Positions 46,124 to 57,471 of a stretch of DNA of 64,000 bases are shown piece by piece. Source of the DNA: Tetrastigma voinierianum (Eukaryota > Streptophyta > Magnoliopsida > Vitales > Vitaceae); contig JAEQBH010001386.1 in the NCBI GenBank assembly GCA_016808115.1, forward strand, positions 62,001-126,000. Reading direction: 5' to 3'. Position numbers and translations under genes: made by a program. How positions within the stretch are numbered: position 1 is the stretch's first letter; each line of letters begins with the position of its first letter. A model generated the notes under the pieces. The model did no database searches. It was not told the DNA's origin and saw nothing but the letters and a program-made list of their open reading frames with translations.

Positions 46124-46361
46124 GGACCTATTTGTTTACGGTTTTTTAAAAACATTTTTTGTTCCAAGTTTTGGAAAAACAAGGAGAACAAATAAAATAA
46201 AGAAGAGATGTTTGGTTCCCAATTTTTTTGTTATGAAAAACATAAAAAACATTAAATTCAAATAATAAAAACAATTTTTAAAGAACACAATTTTGGTGTT
46301 TTTTGTGATTTCAAAAATTGTTCTCAAGAACAATTTTAAAAAACAAGAAACAAACATACCC
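46124..46361. mobile_element. Tourist-like MITE, intron 4 of gene C
   Basis: 238 bp, GGACCTATTTGTTTACGG start and AAACATACCC end, flanked by TTA on both sides. Same insertion site as 38837-39055. Confidence 0.8.
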
Positions 46362-46567
46362 TTAAACTCTGATTCTAGTTAGTAAGCTTGATATCATTAT
46401 TTATTTAACAACTTAAACTTATAGGTCCACTATAGTAGCTTTTAATGGATATCTTCCTTGTCCACAAGACCACAATGATAAATGAATCAATCTCATGTTT
46501 TGGCTTATGTGTAAAAACCTACTTTTGTTGTGGGAAAAAGTAGGTCGATATTAGAGCTCCTAGAAGG

Positions 46568-47150
46568 AAAGATTTATAAAGATCTATTTTCATCCTTTTG
46601 ATATGGGTATTTGTAGTATTGTCTAATTGTTTGGGTCGTTATGATTTGCCAACATTACTTTAAGGAAATTTCTATTATGACTTAAAGGTTTGTAATTCTA
46701 TATCGAAACTTGAGGATGTAGCTAATAATACTAAGCCTCGTTACATATTGATGTGTTCATACTATTTTCATTTTTTGTTTGTGTTTGGTATTAAATTGTT
46801 TCTAGTGGTACATAATAATTGGTATCAAATTCTTTGGCGACAAAGTGGGGCTCACATTATAATTTAAAAAAGAAACCTATGTTGGGGTTTGTAAAGATCT
46901 CCTTATTCTTTTTGTTTTGGGTATTTGTAGTATCCCCTAATTGACTGGGTAATTATTATTTACCCCAATTACATTTGGGGAATTTCTATTGTGGCCTAAA
47001 TGTTTGTAATTCTCTTTTAACAATAATGGAAAATTTTCTATAGCACCGGAAGACATAGATAATACCAAAGCTTGTTAAATATTGGTGTTCATTTTATTTC
47101 TTATTTATTTTATGTGTTTGGTATCAAATTATTTTCTTTGAAAAACAATA
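46568..47150 (+). repeat. Internally deleted copia LTR pair, intron 4 of gene C
   Basis: Colinear with 39271-39860. The two LTR copies are separated by GGTATCAAATTCTTTGGCG and about 60 more bases; the first LTR has an internal deletion. Confidence 0.7.
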
Positions 47151-47493
47151 TATCATTCCATGATATGGAAACTGCTTTTCATACCATATAAAAAGGGCAA
47201 TGGCAAATTAAAGTGATCTTATTTGTTTATACTTCTAGTAAGGTTCCATAATTATTTATTCTTAGATTATATTTTCTTCTACTTAATGTGATTTTGTTTC
47301 TTTATATCTAACTCTTATTTTTTTAGTCATGACGCCCATTTAGCTAGTTAGCATTTTTCCACACATATTACCCATTTTACCTAACTTATAGCTTTTTTTT
47401 TGCAATGAAGACTGAATAATCAAGTAGCCTGACCTAAGTGAATACATGTGAACAATGTATATGTTTGTGGTTAATGGGTATGTAGAAGTGTAC

Positions 47494-47982
47494 CTCAAAC
47501 AAAAGCAACTCTTCTCGTAGTTGGATGGCAGGATTTTGCATCTTTTCACTTGCTTGACTTTTTCTTTTTTTGACTAACCATATGTAGTATAGAGTTCCCT
47601 TTTTTATCTGTAGTTGGTAATAGCCTTCGGATAAACACTTCATGCTTTACCACCATATCAAAGATATCGATATGACGATAAAGGATGGCCACATGTAATA
47701 TGTTCATTCCCTCCTTATTACTAAGGTTTAGTACTTCAGGTCGATACAAGTGCTTCAATGTTTGACATTGTTGCCAAAAACAATGGACTTTCATTACTCT
47801 TCTTGTACTTACTGGTTGAACTTTCTTGGGAGTTTTGTCTTTCCCTTTTCCGGGACAATATAGAGGAGCATTCTTCTATTTCAGACTTCTTGTTGCACTC
47901 AGTTAGGCCTATTTCTTGAGAATTAGCATCCCATTTAGTATCTTCCATTGCCAAAAGCTTGACCAGTTCCAGAAGTATGCAT
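47494..47982 (-). pseudogene. Gene C exon 4, frameshifted
   Basis: Acceptor AATAG|ATGC and donor GAG|GTACAC. Opens LLELVKLLAMEDTKWDANSQ, EIGLTECNKKSEIEECSSIL, then FLATMSNIEALVST. About 16 bases are missing relative to D (489 against 505 nt), shifting out of KAFLDYRPEALN. The second half is open in another frame (MNILHVAILYRHIDIFDMVV, KKGNSILHMVSQK). Confidence 0.85.
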
Positions 47983-48846
47983 CTATTTTTAGTAAGTGAG
48001 ATGTTAAAGATTACTTTTATGTAACATTGTAAACTATTTTATGGAAAAGTACATTTATTATACGGAAGATCATATTTCACAAATCTAAAATTTAACTACT
48101 AAAGTAATGAAACATTATAAATGTTGAATTTGAAAACGAACAAGCTAATATTATATGAATCAATTCAGTAAAATATTGTGCTAAGAGCATGAGATTACTT
48201 ACATTGTTGTCTATGATGTCTTTGGATAAAGCAATTAATACTACAACTTATTTGATCAATAAGAGGCCTAACACCGATATGGATTAGGATCGTAGATAAG
48301 GTTTGGAGTAGTGAAAAGATAAATTACCTTTTGATCTTAAAAACAGCTTTGGTTGCATTTCTTATCTTCATGTTCACTCCATTGCTTAAAGTAATCTAGA
48401 TCCAAAATAATAATAATAATAATATTAATATTAATTATTTTTATTATAATTAAATTCATCATACAAGGTCAAATTGACCATAAAGCATAAACGTTATGCA
48501 TGTAAAGTTAAAAAATTTAGAAATAATTTAATTGAAATATTTTTTAATGGAATGAGTTGAAAATTAATGATTGAAAATATCAAGAAAATATAACTCTTAG
48601 AGATGGATCCATGTACTCCTAGTGTTAGCATCCATACCAGGATATATATAATTATTTTTATTAGAATTATATTAATTGAACAAGGACAAATTGACCATAA
48701 AGCATAAAAGTGTATGTGTGTGAGTTAAAAAAGTTAGACGTTATTTAATTGAATGATTTTTCAAAGGAATGGATTGAAAATTAATAAGCGAAAATATAAC
48801 TCTCAAAGATGGATCCATGTACTCCTAATGTTAGCATCCATACCAA

Positions 48847-48985
<139 letters not shown>

Positions 48986-49363
48986 TGATTATGCATTTTT
49001 ATATGAATATCTAACTCCTAAAGACTTACATTGAAAGATTAGTAGTTTAAAAGATTGAGGTATCTACTAAATTTTACTACAAATTGTAAAATATTTAAGA
49101 GTGAATTTTAAAGTTAAGATAAAATATTATGCTCATTGGGTAAGAAATCCTACTCCTACATAGAAGTTTTTTTTTTTTTTGAAACTACATAGAAGTTTCT
49201 TATTATTAGTTTTTTTTTTAAAGGAAAGTATATCAATCAGGTCACTTAGGGTTTAGATATCTAATATTATATTTTAAATTGCTTGTGTAAGACACTTTTA
49301 GAGAATAAACATGCATCAAGACAAATATGTGATCTACAAACAAAAGCTGCTTTCATAACTCAC

Positions 49364-49403
49364 CTTTCTTCAAGTTTCTTAGCTGCTGCAAAAGGGGAAC
49401 AAT
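49364..49403 (-). CDS. Gene C exon 3 (40 nt)
   Basis: Borders CAG|ATTGTT and AAAG|GTGAGT. In phase it encodes (D)CSPFAAAKKLEE(R). Identical in length to A, B and D, and free of lesions. Confidence 0.65.
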
Positions 49404-50305
49404 CTGAAAAATAAATTCATTTGTGAGATGTTTAGGCAACCATTTGCCGGGAAAAATAAGGAGCATGTATGATAGAAGGAAATAAATGGAACTTAACAGT
49501 TATAAAAAATTGAGGCAAATAATATTGGCATATGGACACAAAAACAAAGATAAAAGAAAAGGAAAAAATTGTATTAAAAAAAATCACCGGACCAAATCAT
49601 TATTTTGTTGGGAATGGAAAATTTGAGAAGAAAACATTTACATCTATGATAGCCCCTATTTCGCAGTATGGAATTTATTATGGTCATTCAATTTTACTTA
49701 ACTTTATTCCACTAATTTCAATCTAGTTGTTTATTCATTTATCTTCAAACTTGAATGAAAATCATACATAGTTTTCCTTTTCATTCCAAAAGAAAATATT
49801 GAGTCAATTTCCCAACTATAATGAAAGGTCCTCCAATATTATAAAAGTTTTACAACTTTTTTTTAAGTAACCAAAATCAAGTAAAAGATACATCAAAATT
49901 TTATATACAATGGATACATGTATGAGTTCACCTCCACAAAAGACTTTGGATGAAGTTCCCTTGTATATATATCATCAATCTTGTCTACTCCTTTTTGTGG
50001 TTTTCATCACTTAGGTTTTTACGTCATTGGACTTGAATTTAATTTTTGTTTGAATTATCAATTCACCTAATCCATCCAAGTGGTTCTATGTAATTTAAGA
50101 ACATGTCCTTTTCAAAAGATAAAGTACTTGACCTTAAAGGAATTTTGTTTTTAAGAATAAATAAAAGTATATTCAACATCAAGAACTATATTAACGTCAA
50201 TTTCTACAAAATATTGTTTTCCAAATAACAAAAAAAAAAAAAAAAAAAAAGAGTAATTGAGTATGCGAAAGATGGATCAAGAAGAAGGAATTAAATATAC
50301 CATAC

Positions 50306-50590
50306 CAAAGTTAATGAATCTCTCTACTGCTCCACCCATCAGTTTTAATGCCCTTGTTGTTGCCCTTATTAACATCATCATCAATTCAAGTTCCCCCTTT
50401 TCCCATTCACATTTGGGCATTGATTTCTTTTTCTGTTTTGAGTTCATGATATCCTCCATGAATTCTCCTTTTAATTTTCACGCCTCAAATGCACTTGAAT
50501 TGCATGTGATAGATTGAAGGGCAGTCATTGAGTTTCGATCTCTTTCATTAATTAGATATCTATATCTCCTCGCAACCTTGTCAGCCAAGC
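50306..50590 (-). pseudogene. Gene C exon 2, in-frame stop
   Basis: Acceptor AACAG|GCTTGG, donor TTTG|GTATGG, 285 nt. LADKVARRYRYLI opens and ACNSSAFEA leads to TGA at 50478-50480, then KLKGEFMEDIMNSKQKKKSM, PKCEWEKGELELMMMLIRAT and TTRALKLMGGAVERFINF(G). Gene D has GGA in place of the stop. Confidence 0.85.
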
Positions 50591-51410
50591 CTGTTTCACG
50601 TTGATTTTGCAAAGATAAAACCAAAAGAAAAATAAAAAGTATTTGATTGTATTAAAGAAAAATAACCTCTCCATCCCAAAAAGTATTTGGAAGGGAAATT
50701 TGTGTATAATTGTATTATTGATTAAATAAATGTAATCAAAATTATTTTCAATTTATAAAATATGTTATTGTTGATTTATATTAATGTCTTATTTTTTAAC
50801 TTTATTGTTGTTTATTTCAATTCTTTTCATATGCACTAACAACTCACATCATGAGTTAGGCTTCAGATTTCTAATTATTTGTTGGGTTTTATCTCTTTTC
50901 TCTTTTTATATCTTAAATATCATTATTAGTCTGGTTGCAAAACACTATAATTGCTTTCTTTTTAAACAAATCAATGAATAATTCTTGTTTAAAATCCAAC
51001 ATAAATAAACTAGAGTTAACATTTTTTCTATGTTATATGGAATAAATCTTAATTCCTACATAAAAATAAAATCTAATTGTTACATAATAATTAAAGACTT
51101 CACAACAATATGATTTTTTTTATCAATCATACTGTTAAAAGTTTACTTTTCATCAAAGTGATATTAGTTTTGGAAACTACTTCTCTTTACCTTAATTTTT
51201 AAAAAGATCATAACTAGTCAACTTAAACACAATTCTCTACATACTCTTTCTTAAAAATTTATCAAATTTTTTTATCAAGTTTCATTCCTTTCCATAACTA
51301 AATCATATTTTTGTTTTCAATTTTTATTCAATAATTCAAATTTAAAGTTAGATAAGATAACAAATTAAAATAGTAGCCTAATATTACATTTGGATTGAAC
51401 ATTGATCCTA

Positions 51411-51620
51411 GAGGTTTGTTTATAGGTTTTGAAAACTGTTTTTTTTTTTTTTGTTCTAAAAGACAAGAAGAACAAGGAAAGATATAAACATGTTTGGTTC
51501 TCAGTTTTTTTATTTTGAAAAACACAAAAAAAAAAAAAAAAAAAAACTAAATTCAGATAATAAAAACAGTTTTCAAAAAACATGCTCTTTGTATTTTAAA
51601 CTATTTATTTTGGAAAGGAG
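51411..51620. mobile_element. Tourist-like MITE, intron 1 of gene C (3' end eroded)
   Basis: Same family and same site as 59295-59497 in D and 25593-25795 in A. It begins after TCCTA. The right end has lost the CCCTTA border. Confidence 0.6.
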
Positions 51621-51689
51621 CTTTAAAGGTGTACATAATTCTGTGAATGGAAGACCTAGTGATGTGAGAAGCAGAAAATGGACCTATAT

Positions 51690-52220
51690 ATATATATATA
51701 ATACTAAACTCATCAGACGGCATTGGAAATATGAAGAACTAATTATTTCCATCTCCCTTAAATGAAACTTTATTTTATTTGGACAACGTTCTCCAATTCT
51801 AACTTTTTGTCAATGAGAAACTCAAACAGTGGTTGACCTTATGAGCTTTTTGCAAAAACCATTATCTCTAGCTCAATTTGGGGCGTTATTAATTATATAT
51901 CTCTTCAACAGCTCCTCCGCTGCAACTTTCATGGCATCGCTGGTGGCTACTTCGTGGAGTACAGTGTTGCCATCGTCGTTCTTTATACCGGAAAGTTTCC
52001 GGTTGCAGTCGGCCGGCAATATCTTCAGTAAGTCTAGCACCAGATCTGTTTGTTTGGAGTGAGCGGCCATGTCGAGGGCTGTGTCATTGTAAACGCTAAT
52101 TTTCTGCAATACGTATTCAGGATGATCATGGCAGATTCGTCTCACCTCCGAGTACTTTTTGTATTTCAAAGCATTGTACAAATCTGTAACGCTTCTGATA
52201 TCATTGCTGTCCGCCGCCAT
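51690..52220 (-). pseudogene. Gene C exon 1, chimeric or decayed 3' half
   Basis: The start at 52218-52220 (MAADSNDIRSVTDLYNALKY) is equivalent to MADN in the other copies; a further in-frame ATG lies 4 codons upstream. Ankyrins NDTALDMAAHSKQTDLVLDL and DDGNTVLHEVATSDAMK are open. After AAEELLKR the sequence diverges abruptly and stops (NNAPN). Beyond it, a weak match (PLFEFLIDKKLELEN against MFEFLADKMELEK) persists, far more diverged than the first half. Confidence 0.8.
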
Positions 52221-52249
52221 GAGATCTCTCAAGTGATCTGAAAACTGAT

Positions 52250-52499
52250 CAAAAGCACTTCTTTAATTGGACGAGGAATTAATACAGTATTTGGCTTTAT
52301 TATAAGCCTTACAGAAGGAGTAATAGAAAACGTAAGTTGTTTACAAGCGTAAAGCGTAAAGACGTGGTTTGTTATAGATAATTCAAACCTGAATCAAATT
52401 CAAACTGGAATCAAATCCTACAAACTAGGAAACGGAAGCAACAACCAAGATGGACCAAGTCAAAAGAACTTGATTAGTTACTGAAATATCCTAACAAAC
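52250..52499 (-). repeat. Possible copia 3' LTR upstream of gene C
   Basis: On the minus strand CTAGAAAGGG, a purine-rich tract, precedes TGTTAGGATATTTCAG, a copia-like LTR start. No partner LTR or coding part is visible, and the left border is undefined. Tentative. Confidence 0.35.
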
Positions 52500-52623
52500 C
52501 CTTTCTAGACTGACGCACAGTTTTCAGTCGGTTTACCTTTGGAGATGGGTTGAGTTGGGTCAGATTCAAGGTGTTTATCAGTTTGTTATGAGGATTAGCT
52601 GCTAAGATAGAGTTTGTTATTGG

Positions 52624-52786
52624 CTGTTCTCTCTATCCTTATTTTTATTGTACTTTAATTTCAAGGTAGTAAATTCTACCTATTGAGACTCAGAACCCAA
52701 GACCCTTCTTATGTCCTGTGCCTATTTGAAATGGTAAACACCCTACCACTTGAACTAAGTAGGATGGGCACTGTTCTCTCTATCCT
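52624..52786 (-). mobile_element. tRNA-derived SINE with 16-bp target duplications
   Basis: CTGTTCTCTCTATCCT flanks the element exactly at 52624-52639 and 52771-52786. Between them, on the minus strand, are an A-box-like TAGTTCAAGTGGTAGGGTG and a B-box-like GGTCTTGGGTTCTGAGTCTC, ending in an A/T-rich tail. About 131 bp. The perfect duplication indicates a fairly recent retroposition. Located between genes C and D. Confidence 0.85.
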
Positions 52787-53112
52787 AGTGAATTATAAAT
52801 AGCTCCCTTATAATGCAGGTAGATGTGCATGAGTTTCTTGGCTTACTGATCTTGGCCACCTGAAACAACAAACCCCATATTCTACCAAAAAATATCTCAC
52901 CATGTACTCATAATGTAAACAAAAGATTAAAATAATAAGGAGATAAAATTATGCAGTACTAAAATATATATTTATAGTCTCTAAAGCTAAAAGTTTAAAA
53001 CATAGGTGTATAAATCAGAATGAGTCAACAACAAATACTACATTCTTAATATGCCTAATTATTAGCTTTACACAGACGTTGTGCTTTCTGGAACGATATT
53101 CTTTTTCTACTT

Positions 53113-53941
53113 TCAAACTTGAGCCGGAGGTGATGCAGTTGGCTGAGGAGATTGGATACCGAACTGGGATTTATGCCCGATTATCCAACGAACAACAATA
53201 GCTACAAGCCCTTTGCACGGTCCAGACCAATCCTTTGAAAACTAGATAGATGGGGCAACAAAGGAGACACAAGACAATAAAGAGGACACTTCCGACAAAG
53301 CCGACACAGAAGCCAACGAAGAAAAGGAGGACAAGGAGGAGTGAGTAAAAAAACAAGACGAAGCTCACAACAAAAATTTTGAACAGTTTTCTACAAGGTC
53401 CCAGGATTAGGGAACGTAGAGGTGAACATGAGAGAAAGAAAATTGGGACAGGAAGGAATGCTACCACATCCCAAACAATATTTTTTGTCATTACCAGGAT
53501 AATGGTTGCTCCGAACGCCACTGCCATCATTGTGACCGAGACCACCAGACATATAACTCCCAGTTTCAACTAGCAAAGATGAATCTTGAAGTCTTCTAAT
53601 GGAAATGAGGATGTAAGGATGGAGAAAAATATACCCACTGATGTCAAAGCCAGGGTGAGGGAGATCACATCAGCTAAAATGAAAACTAGAAAGAAGGGTT
53701 TAGAGTGAAGGATTGGAATACCGGTGTCTTGATTAGGGCCTCCTGGTACTGTGTAGGCTGCTGCAAAGGCAACAGTGGCTATGAAAACAGAAAGAATGGT
53801 GCAATTCTCAGTGGTCCGCATTAGCCATTCCTTGGCATCTTGGTGGAGTTGTTCATTGGTAGCAGCAAATAATTCTTCAGCGGTCTTGTTGTCATTGTTG
53901 AGATGATTACTCACAAGCATCTTGGAGACTGATTTCACTTT
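53113..53941 (-). pseudogene. Gene D exon 5: PGG domain, TAG after membrane segment 2
   Basis: The acceptor is AGTGCAG|AAAGTGAAATC at 53941. Reads KVKSVSKMLVSNHLNNDNKT, AKEWLMRTTENCTILSVFIA, TVPGGPNQDTGIPILHSKPF, then SVGIFFSILTSSFPLEDFKI and HLC before TAG (53570-53572). Other copies have YLFKKLKQGV here, so D lost one codon and gained the stop. The frame then remains open for about 130 codons (53171-53569: KLGVICLVVSVTMMAVAFGA, FLPVPIFFLSCSPLRSLILG). A one-base shift follows near the C-terminus (HKSQFGIQSPQPTASPPAQV is in another frame). Confidence 0.85.
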
Positions 53942-54092
53942 CTGCACTCACACATGAAAATATAGTCACTGAGAATTTTTTTTGTTGTTGTTTGTGATCC
54001 CTTCATCTATAACCAGACTAGATTAAAATATGGTGACGTTTAATCTTTGATTCTAGTAAGCTTGATGCCATTATTTATTTAACAAGTTGAAC

Positions 54093-54485
54093 TTTTTTTT
54101 TTTTTGATAAGTAAGAACACTGAATATATTCAAAAGAAGAGTCGTCAAAATGGTGACTAGAAGAAGGTACAAGGAGAGAAAAAAAGGAAACAAACCAAGC
54201 GCCCAAAAGAAAAAAGAGAGACAGCTCCAAAACAAACCACTCCAAGCCAAAGAGAAGCAGAGAAAACCCAAAACAAGAAAAAATGTTTAGAAAAGGACGT
54301 CCTTCAGGAATAACCCAAACCCCACAACAGAAGAAAAAACTGAATAAAGGCACCAGCTCATTTGGAGCCCAGCCAATCAAAAAAAGCAATCAGCGTCGAG
54401 GGATCCTCTTTAATGCACATCCTAGTGTCTGCCTAGAGGGAATACACAAAGAAAGACTTTAACTTCTGGATGGACAAAATCACAG
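54093..54485 (-). mobile_element. 5'-truncated LINE 3' end in intron 4 of gene D
   Basis: The plus strand starts with a 14-base T run followed by GATAAGTAAG. On the minus strand the fragment therefore ends TTACTTATC followed by poly(A), the typical tail of plant L1-type LINEs. The intron sequence on both sides (AACAAGTTGAACTT and CAGCTTCAAACTT) looks like an imperfect target duplication of ACTTAAACTT. Copies A-C lack it. Confidence 0.65.
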
Positions 54486-54555
54486 CTTCAAACTTAAACC
54501 TATACGTCCACTATAGTAGCTTTTAATGAATATCTTCGCTTGTCCACAAGACCAC

Positions 54556-54771
54556 TGTTGGGCATGTGTCCAAAGTCCCACATGGAAAACATTCAATTGG
54601 TAGGAGGCATTTTGGGGGTGGTGTGTACACCCAAATTCCCGAAGCCCCGCATGAATAACATTCAATTGGTATAAGGCATTTTGGGGAAGAAATTAAAAAA
54701 CAAAATCATGAAAGCTTAGATCTAAAGTGGACAATTTCATATAAATATAGAATCCATACGGTTTCCCAACA
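54556..54771. mobile_element. Small element with TGTTGGG...CCCAACA ends, intron 4 of gene D
   Basis: 216 bp with 7-bp inverted ends, inserted between CACAAGACCAC and TAAATGAATCAAT, which are near neighbours in copies B and C. It contains an internal tandem duplication of about 75 bp (two copies of CATTCAATTGGTA.GAGGCA-type sequence). Could be a TRIM-like solo LTR; a clear target duplication is not seen. Confidence 0.6.
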
Positions 54772-54871
54772 TAAATGAATCAATCCCATGTTGCTTTTTT
54801 GGCTCACATGTAAAACCCACATTGGTTGTGGGAAAAAGTAGGCTGATATTAGAGCTCATAAAAGGAATCCA

Positions 54872-55366
54872 TGTTGAGGTTTGTAAAGATCTATTTTCAC
54901 CCTTTTGATATGAATATTTGTTGTTTTGCCTAATTGTTTGGGTGATTATGATTTGCCACAATTACATTTAGGGAATTTCTATTATAGCTCAAAGGTTTGT
55001 AATTCTATATTGAAAATAATAGAAGTTTTTATAGCAACGCTCGAGTATATATGTAGGTAATAATACTAAACCTCCTCACATATTGATATATGTTCATACT
55101 GTTTTCATTTATTGTTTGTGTTTGGTATATATCAAATTGTTTCCGGTGGCACACAACAATTGGTATCAAATTCTTTGGAGACAAAATAGGGCTCACGTTA
55201 GAATTTATAAAAGAAACCTATTTTGGGGTTTGTAAAGATCTCCTTATTCCCTTTTGCTTTGGGTATTTGTAGATAACAATATCAAAGCTAGTTAAAAATT
55301 GGTGTTCATTTTATTTCTTATTTAATTTTTGTGTGTTTGGCATCAAATTATTTTCATTGAAAAACA
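54872..55366 (+). repeat. Internally deleted copia LTR pair, intron 4 of gene D
   Basis: Starts TGTTGAGGTTTGTAAAG like the LTR in gene A. An AATTGGTATCAAA primer-binding-like motif near 55160 separates the first LTR from a shortened second one. Confidence 0.7.
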
Positions 55367-55724
55367 ATATATCATTCCATGATGTGCAAACTACTTTTCA
55401 TACCATATAAAAAGGGCGATATAGCAAAGGAAAAAAAGGATATAAAAAGTGATCTTATTTATTTATACTTCTAGTAAGGTTCCATTTATTTATTCTTATA
55501 TTATATTTTTTTTCTACTTAATTTGATTTGATTTCTTTATATCTAACTCTTATTTTTTAGTCATGATACTCATTTAGAAACTTAGCATTTTTCCACACCT
55601 ATTGCCCATTTTACCTAACTAGTAACTTTTTTTTTTTGGCAATGAAGACTAAATAATCAAATGGCTAAGTGAATACAAGTGAACAATGCATATGTTTGTG
55701 GTTAATAGGTTAGTAGAAGTGTAC

Positions 55725-56229
55725 CTCAAACAAAAGCAACTCATCTCGCAATTGGACGGCGGGATTTTGCATCTTTTCACTGGCTTGACTTTTTCTTTTT
55801 TGACTAACCATATGTAGTATAGAGTTTCCTTCTTTATCTGTAGTAGATAATAGCCTTCGAACAAATACTTCATCTTTTACCACCATATCAAAGATATCAA
55901 TATGACGATAAAGGACTGTCAAATGTAATATGTTCATTCCCTCCTTATTACTACGGTTTAGTGCTTCAGGACGATAGTCAAGGAATGCTTTGACAATTTC
56001 TTCAATGTTTGACATTGTTGCCAAAAACAATGGACTTTCATTGCTTTTCTTGAACTTACTAGTTGAACTTTCTTGGGAGTTTTGTCCTTTCCGTTTCTGA
56101 GACAATATAAAGGAGCATTCTTCTATTTCGGACTCCTTGTTGCACTCACCTAGGTCTATTTCTTGAGAACTACCATCCCATGTGGTATCTTCCATTACCA
56201 AATGCTTGACCAGTTCTTGAAGTATGCAT
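55725..56229 (-). CDS. Gene D exon 4: acidic linker and ankyrin repeats
   Basis: Acceptor AAACAG|ATGC (56229), donor TTTGAG|GTACAC (55725). Spliced to E3 it reads (R)CILQELVKHLVMEDTTWDG, SSQEIDLGECNKESEIEECS, then a K/S/Q-rich stretch (RKGQNSQESSTSKFKKSN). Ankyrins follow: ESPLFLATMSNIEEIVKAFL, DYRPEALNRSNKEGMNILHL, LYRHIDIFDMVVKDEVFVRR and STTDKEGNSILHMVSQ. It ends QLRDELLLFE. Fully open and 505 nt long, it is the reference for the family in this window. Confidence 0.9.
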
Positions 56230-56280
56230 CTGTTTTATTTAGTGAGATGTTAAAGATTACTTTAATTTTACATTGAAAGT

Positions 56281-56283
<3 letters not shown>

Positions 56284-56357
<74 letters not shown>
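56284..56357. repeat. (TA)n microsatellite
   Basis: About 37 TA dinucleotides just upstream of the E4 acceptor in intron 3 of gene D. Confidence 0.95.
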
Positions 56358-56358
<1 letters not shown>

Positions 56359-56689
56359 CAAATTTTAAACATGTAAATAATGAAATTTCACAAATCTAAA
56401 ATTTAACTATTAAAATAATGAAACATGTAAATATTGAATTTGAAAACAAACAAGCTAATATTATCATATGAATCAATTCATTAAAATAGTATACTAAGAG
56501 CATGAGATTACTTGCATTGTTGTCTATGATGTCTTTGGATAAAGCAATTAGTACTGCAACTTATTTGATCAATAAGAGGCCCTTAACACCATTGAATTAC
56601 AGGTTCCTAGATACGATTTGGTTGCATTTCTTATCTTCATGTACACTCCATTGCTAAAAGTAATCTAGATCCAAAATAATAATAATGTA

Positions 56690-56820
56690 ATAATAATTTT
56701 TTGATAGTAAAACACTTTAGATATAACGGAATAAATTATTCTCACTGGGACTCGAACCCATGACCCTTTCCCTCCGTCTTACTTTTTTTAAACGTTGAAC
56801 ACTCTATCATATAAAAATGA
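56690..56820 (-). mobile_element. Probable tRNA-derived SINE in intron 3 of gene D
   Basis: On the minus strand ATGATAGAGTGTTCAACG resembles a Pol III A box, and GGTCATGGGTTCGAGTCCC is a near-perfect B box. They are separated by about 25 bases, with an AT-rich tail. The ends fall in ATT/AAT trinucleotide repeats, which hides any target duplication. Confidence 0.6.
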
Positions 56821-57431
56821 ACTAATAATAATAATAATAATAATTATTATTATTATTATTATTAATAGTAGTAGTATCATATTGTACAAGAACAAGTTTA
56901 CCATAAAATATAAAAGTGTATGTGTGTTTAAAAAGCTAGGAATAATTTAATTGAAAGATTTTTTAAAGTAATGAGCTGAAAACAATGATTGAAAAATCAA
57001 GAAAATATAGAGATGGATCCACGTATTCCTAATGTTAGCATATATATCGGGATATATATTTTTTCATTTTTGAAATTAAAAAATAGTTATGCATTTATAT
57101 AATATCTAACTCTTAAAGACTTACATTGAAAAATCAGTCGTTTAAAAAATTGAGGTATCTTCTAAAATTTACTACAAATTATAAAATGTATAAAAGTGAT
57201 TTTTAAAGATAAGATAAAATATTATGCTCATTGTGTAAGATATCCTACTTCTACACATAGAAGTTTCTTATTATTAATTTTTTTTAAAGGAAAGTATATC
57301 AATCAGGTCACTTAAGTTTTAGATATCTAATATTATATTTTAAATTGCTTGTGTAAGACCTTTTTTTGAGAACTAATAAACATGGATCAAGATAAATATG
57401 CATCTACATACAAAAGCTTTCCATAACTCAC

Positions 57432-57471
57432 CTTTCTTCAAATTTCTTAGCTGCTGCAAAAGGGGAACAAT
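57432..57471 (-). CDS. Gene D exon 3 (40 nt)
   Basis: Acceptor TTTCAG|ATTGTT, donor GAAAG|GTGAGT. It encodes (D)CSPFAAAKKFEE(R), bridging E2 and E4 with closed phases at both ends. Conservation of its exact length and borders in all four copies is the main support. Confidence 0.75.

Noticed and set aside
56516..56553. Adding the 38-nt block as a constitutive exon of gene D
   Set aside because: It breaks reading phase at the junction with E4, whereas E3 joined directly to E4 keeps frame (AAAG|A giving Arg). Kept only as a finding.
56745..56765. A tRNA gene, from the B-box-like GGGTTCGAGTCCC
   Set aside because: No acceptor stem, anticodon arm or cloverleaf can be formed. The context and A/B-box spacing fit a tRNA-derived SINE.
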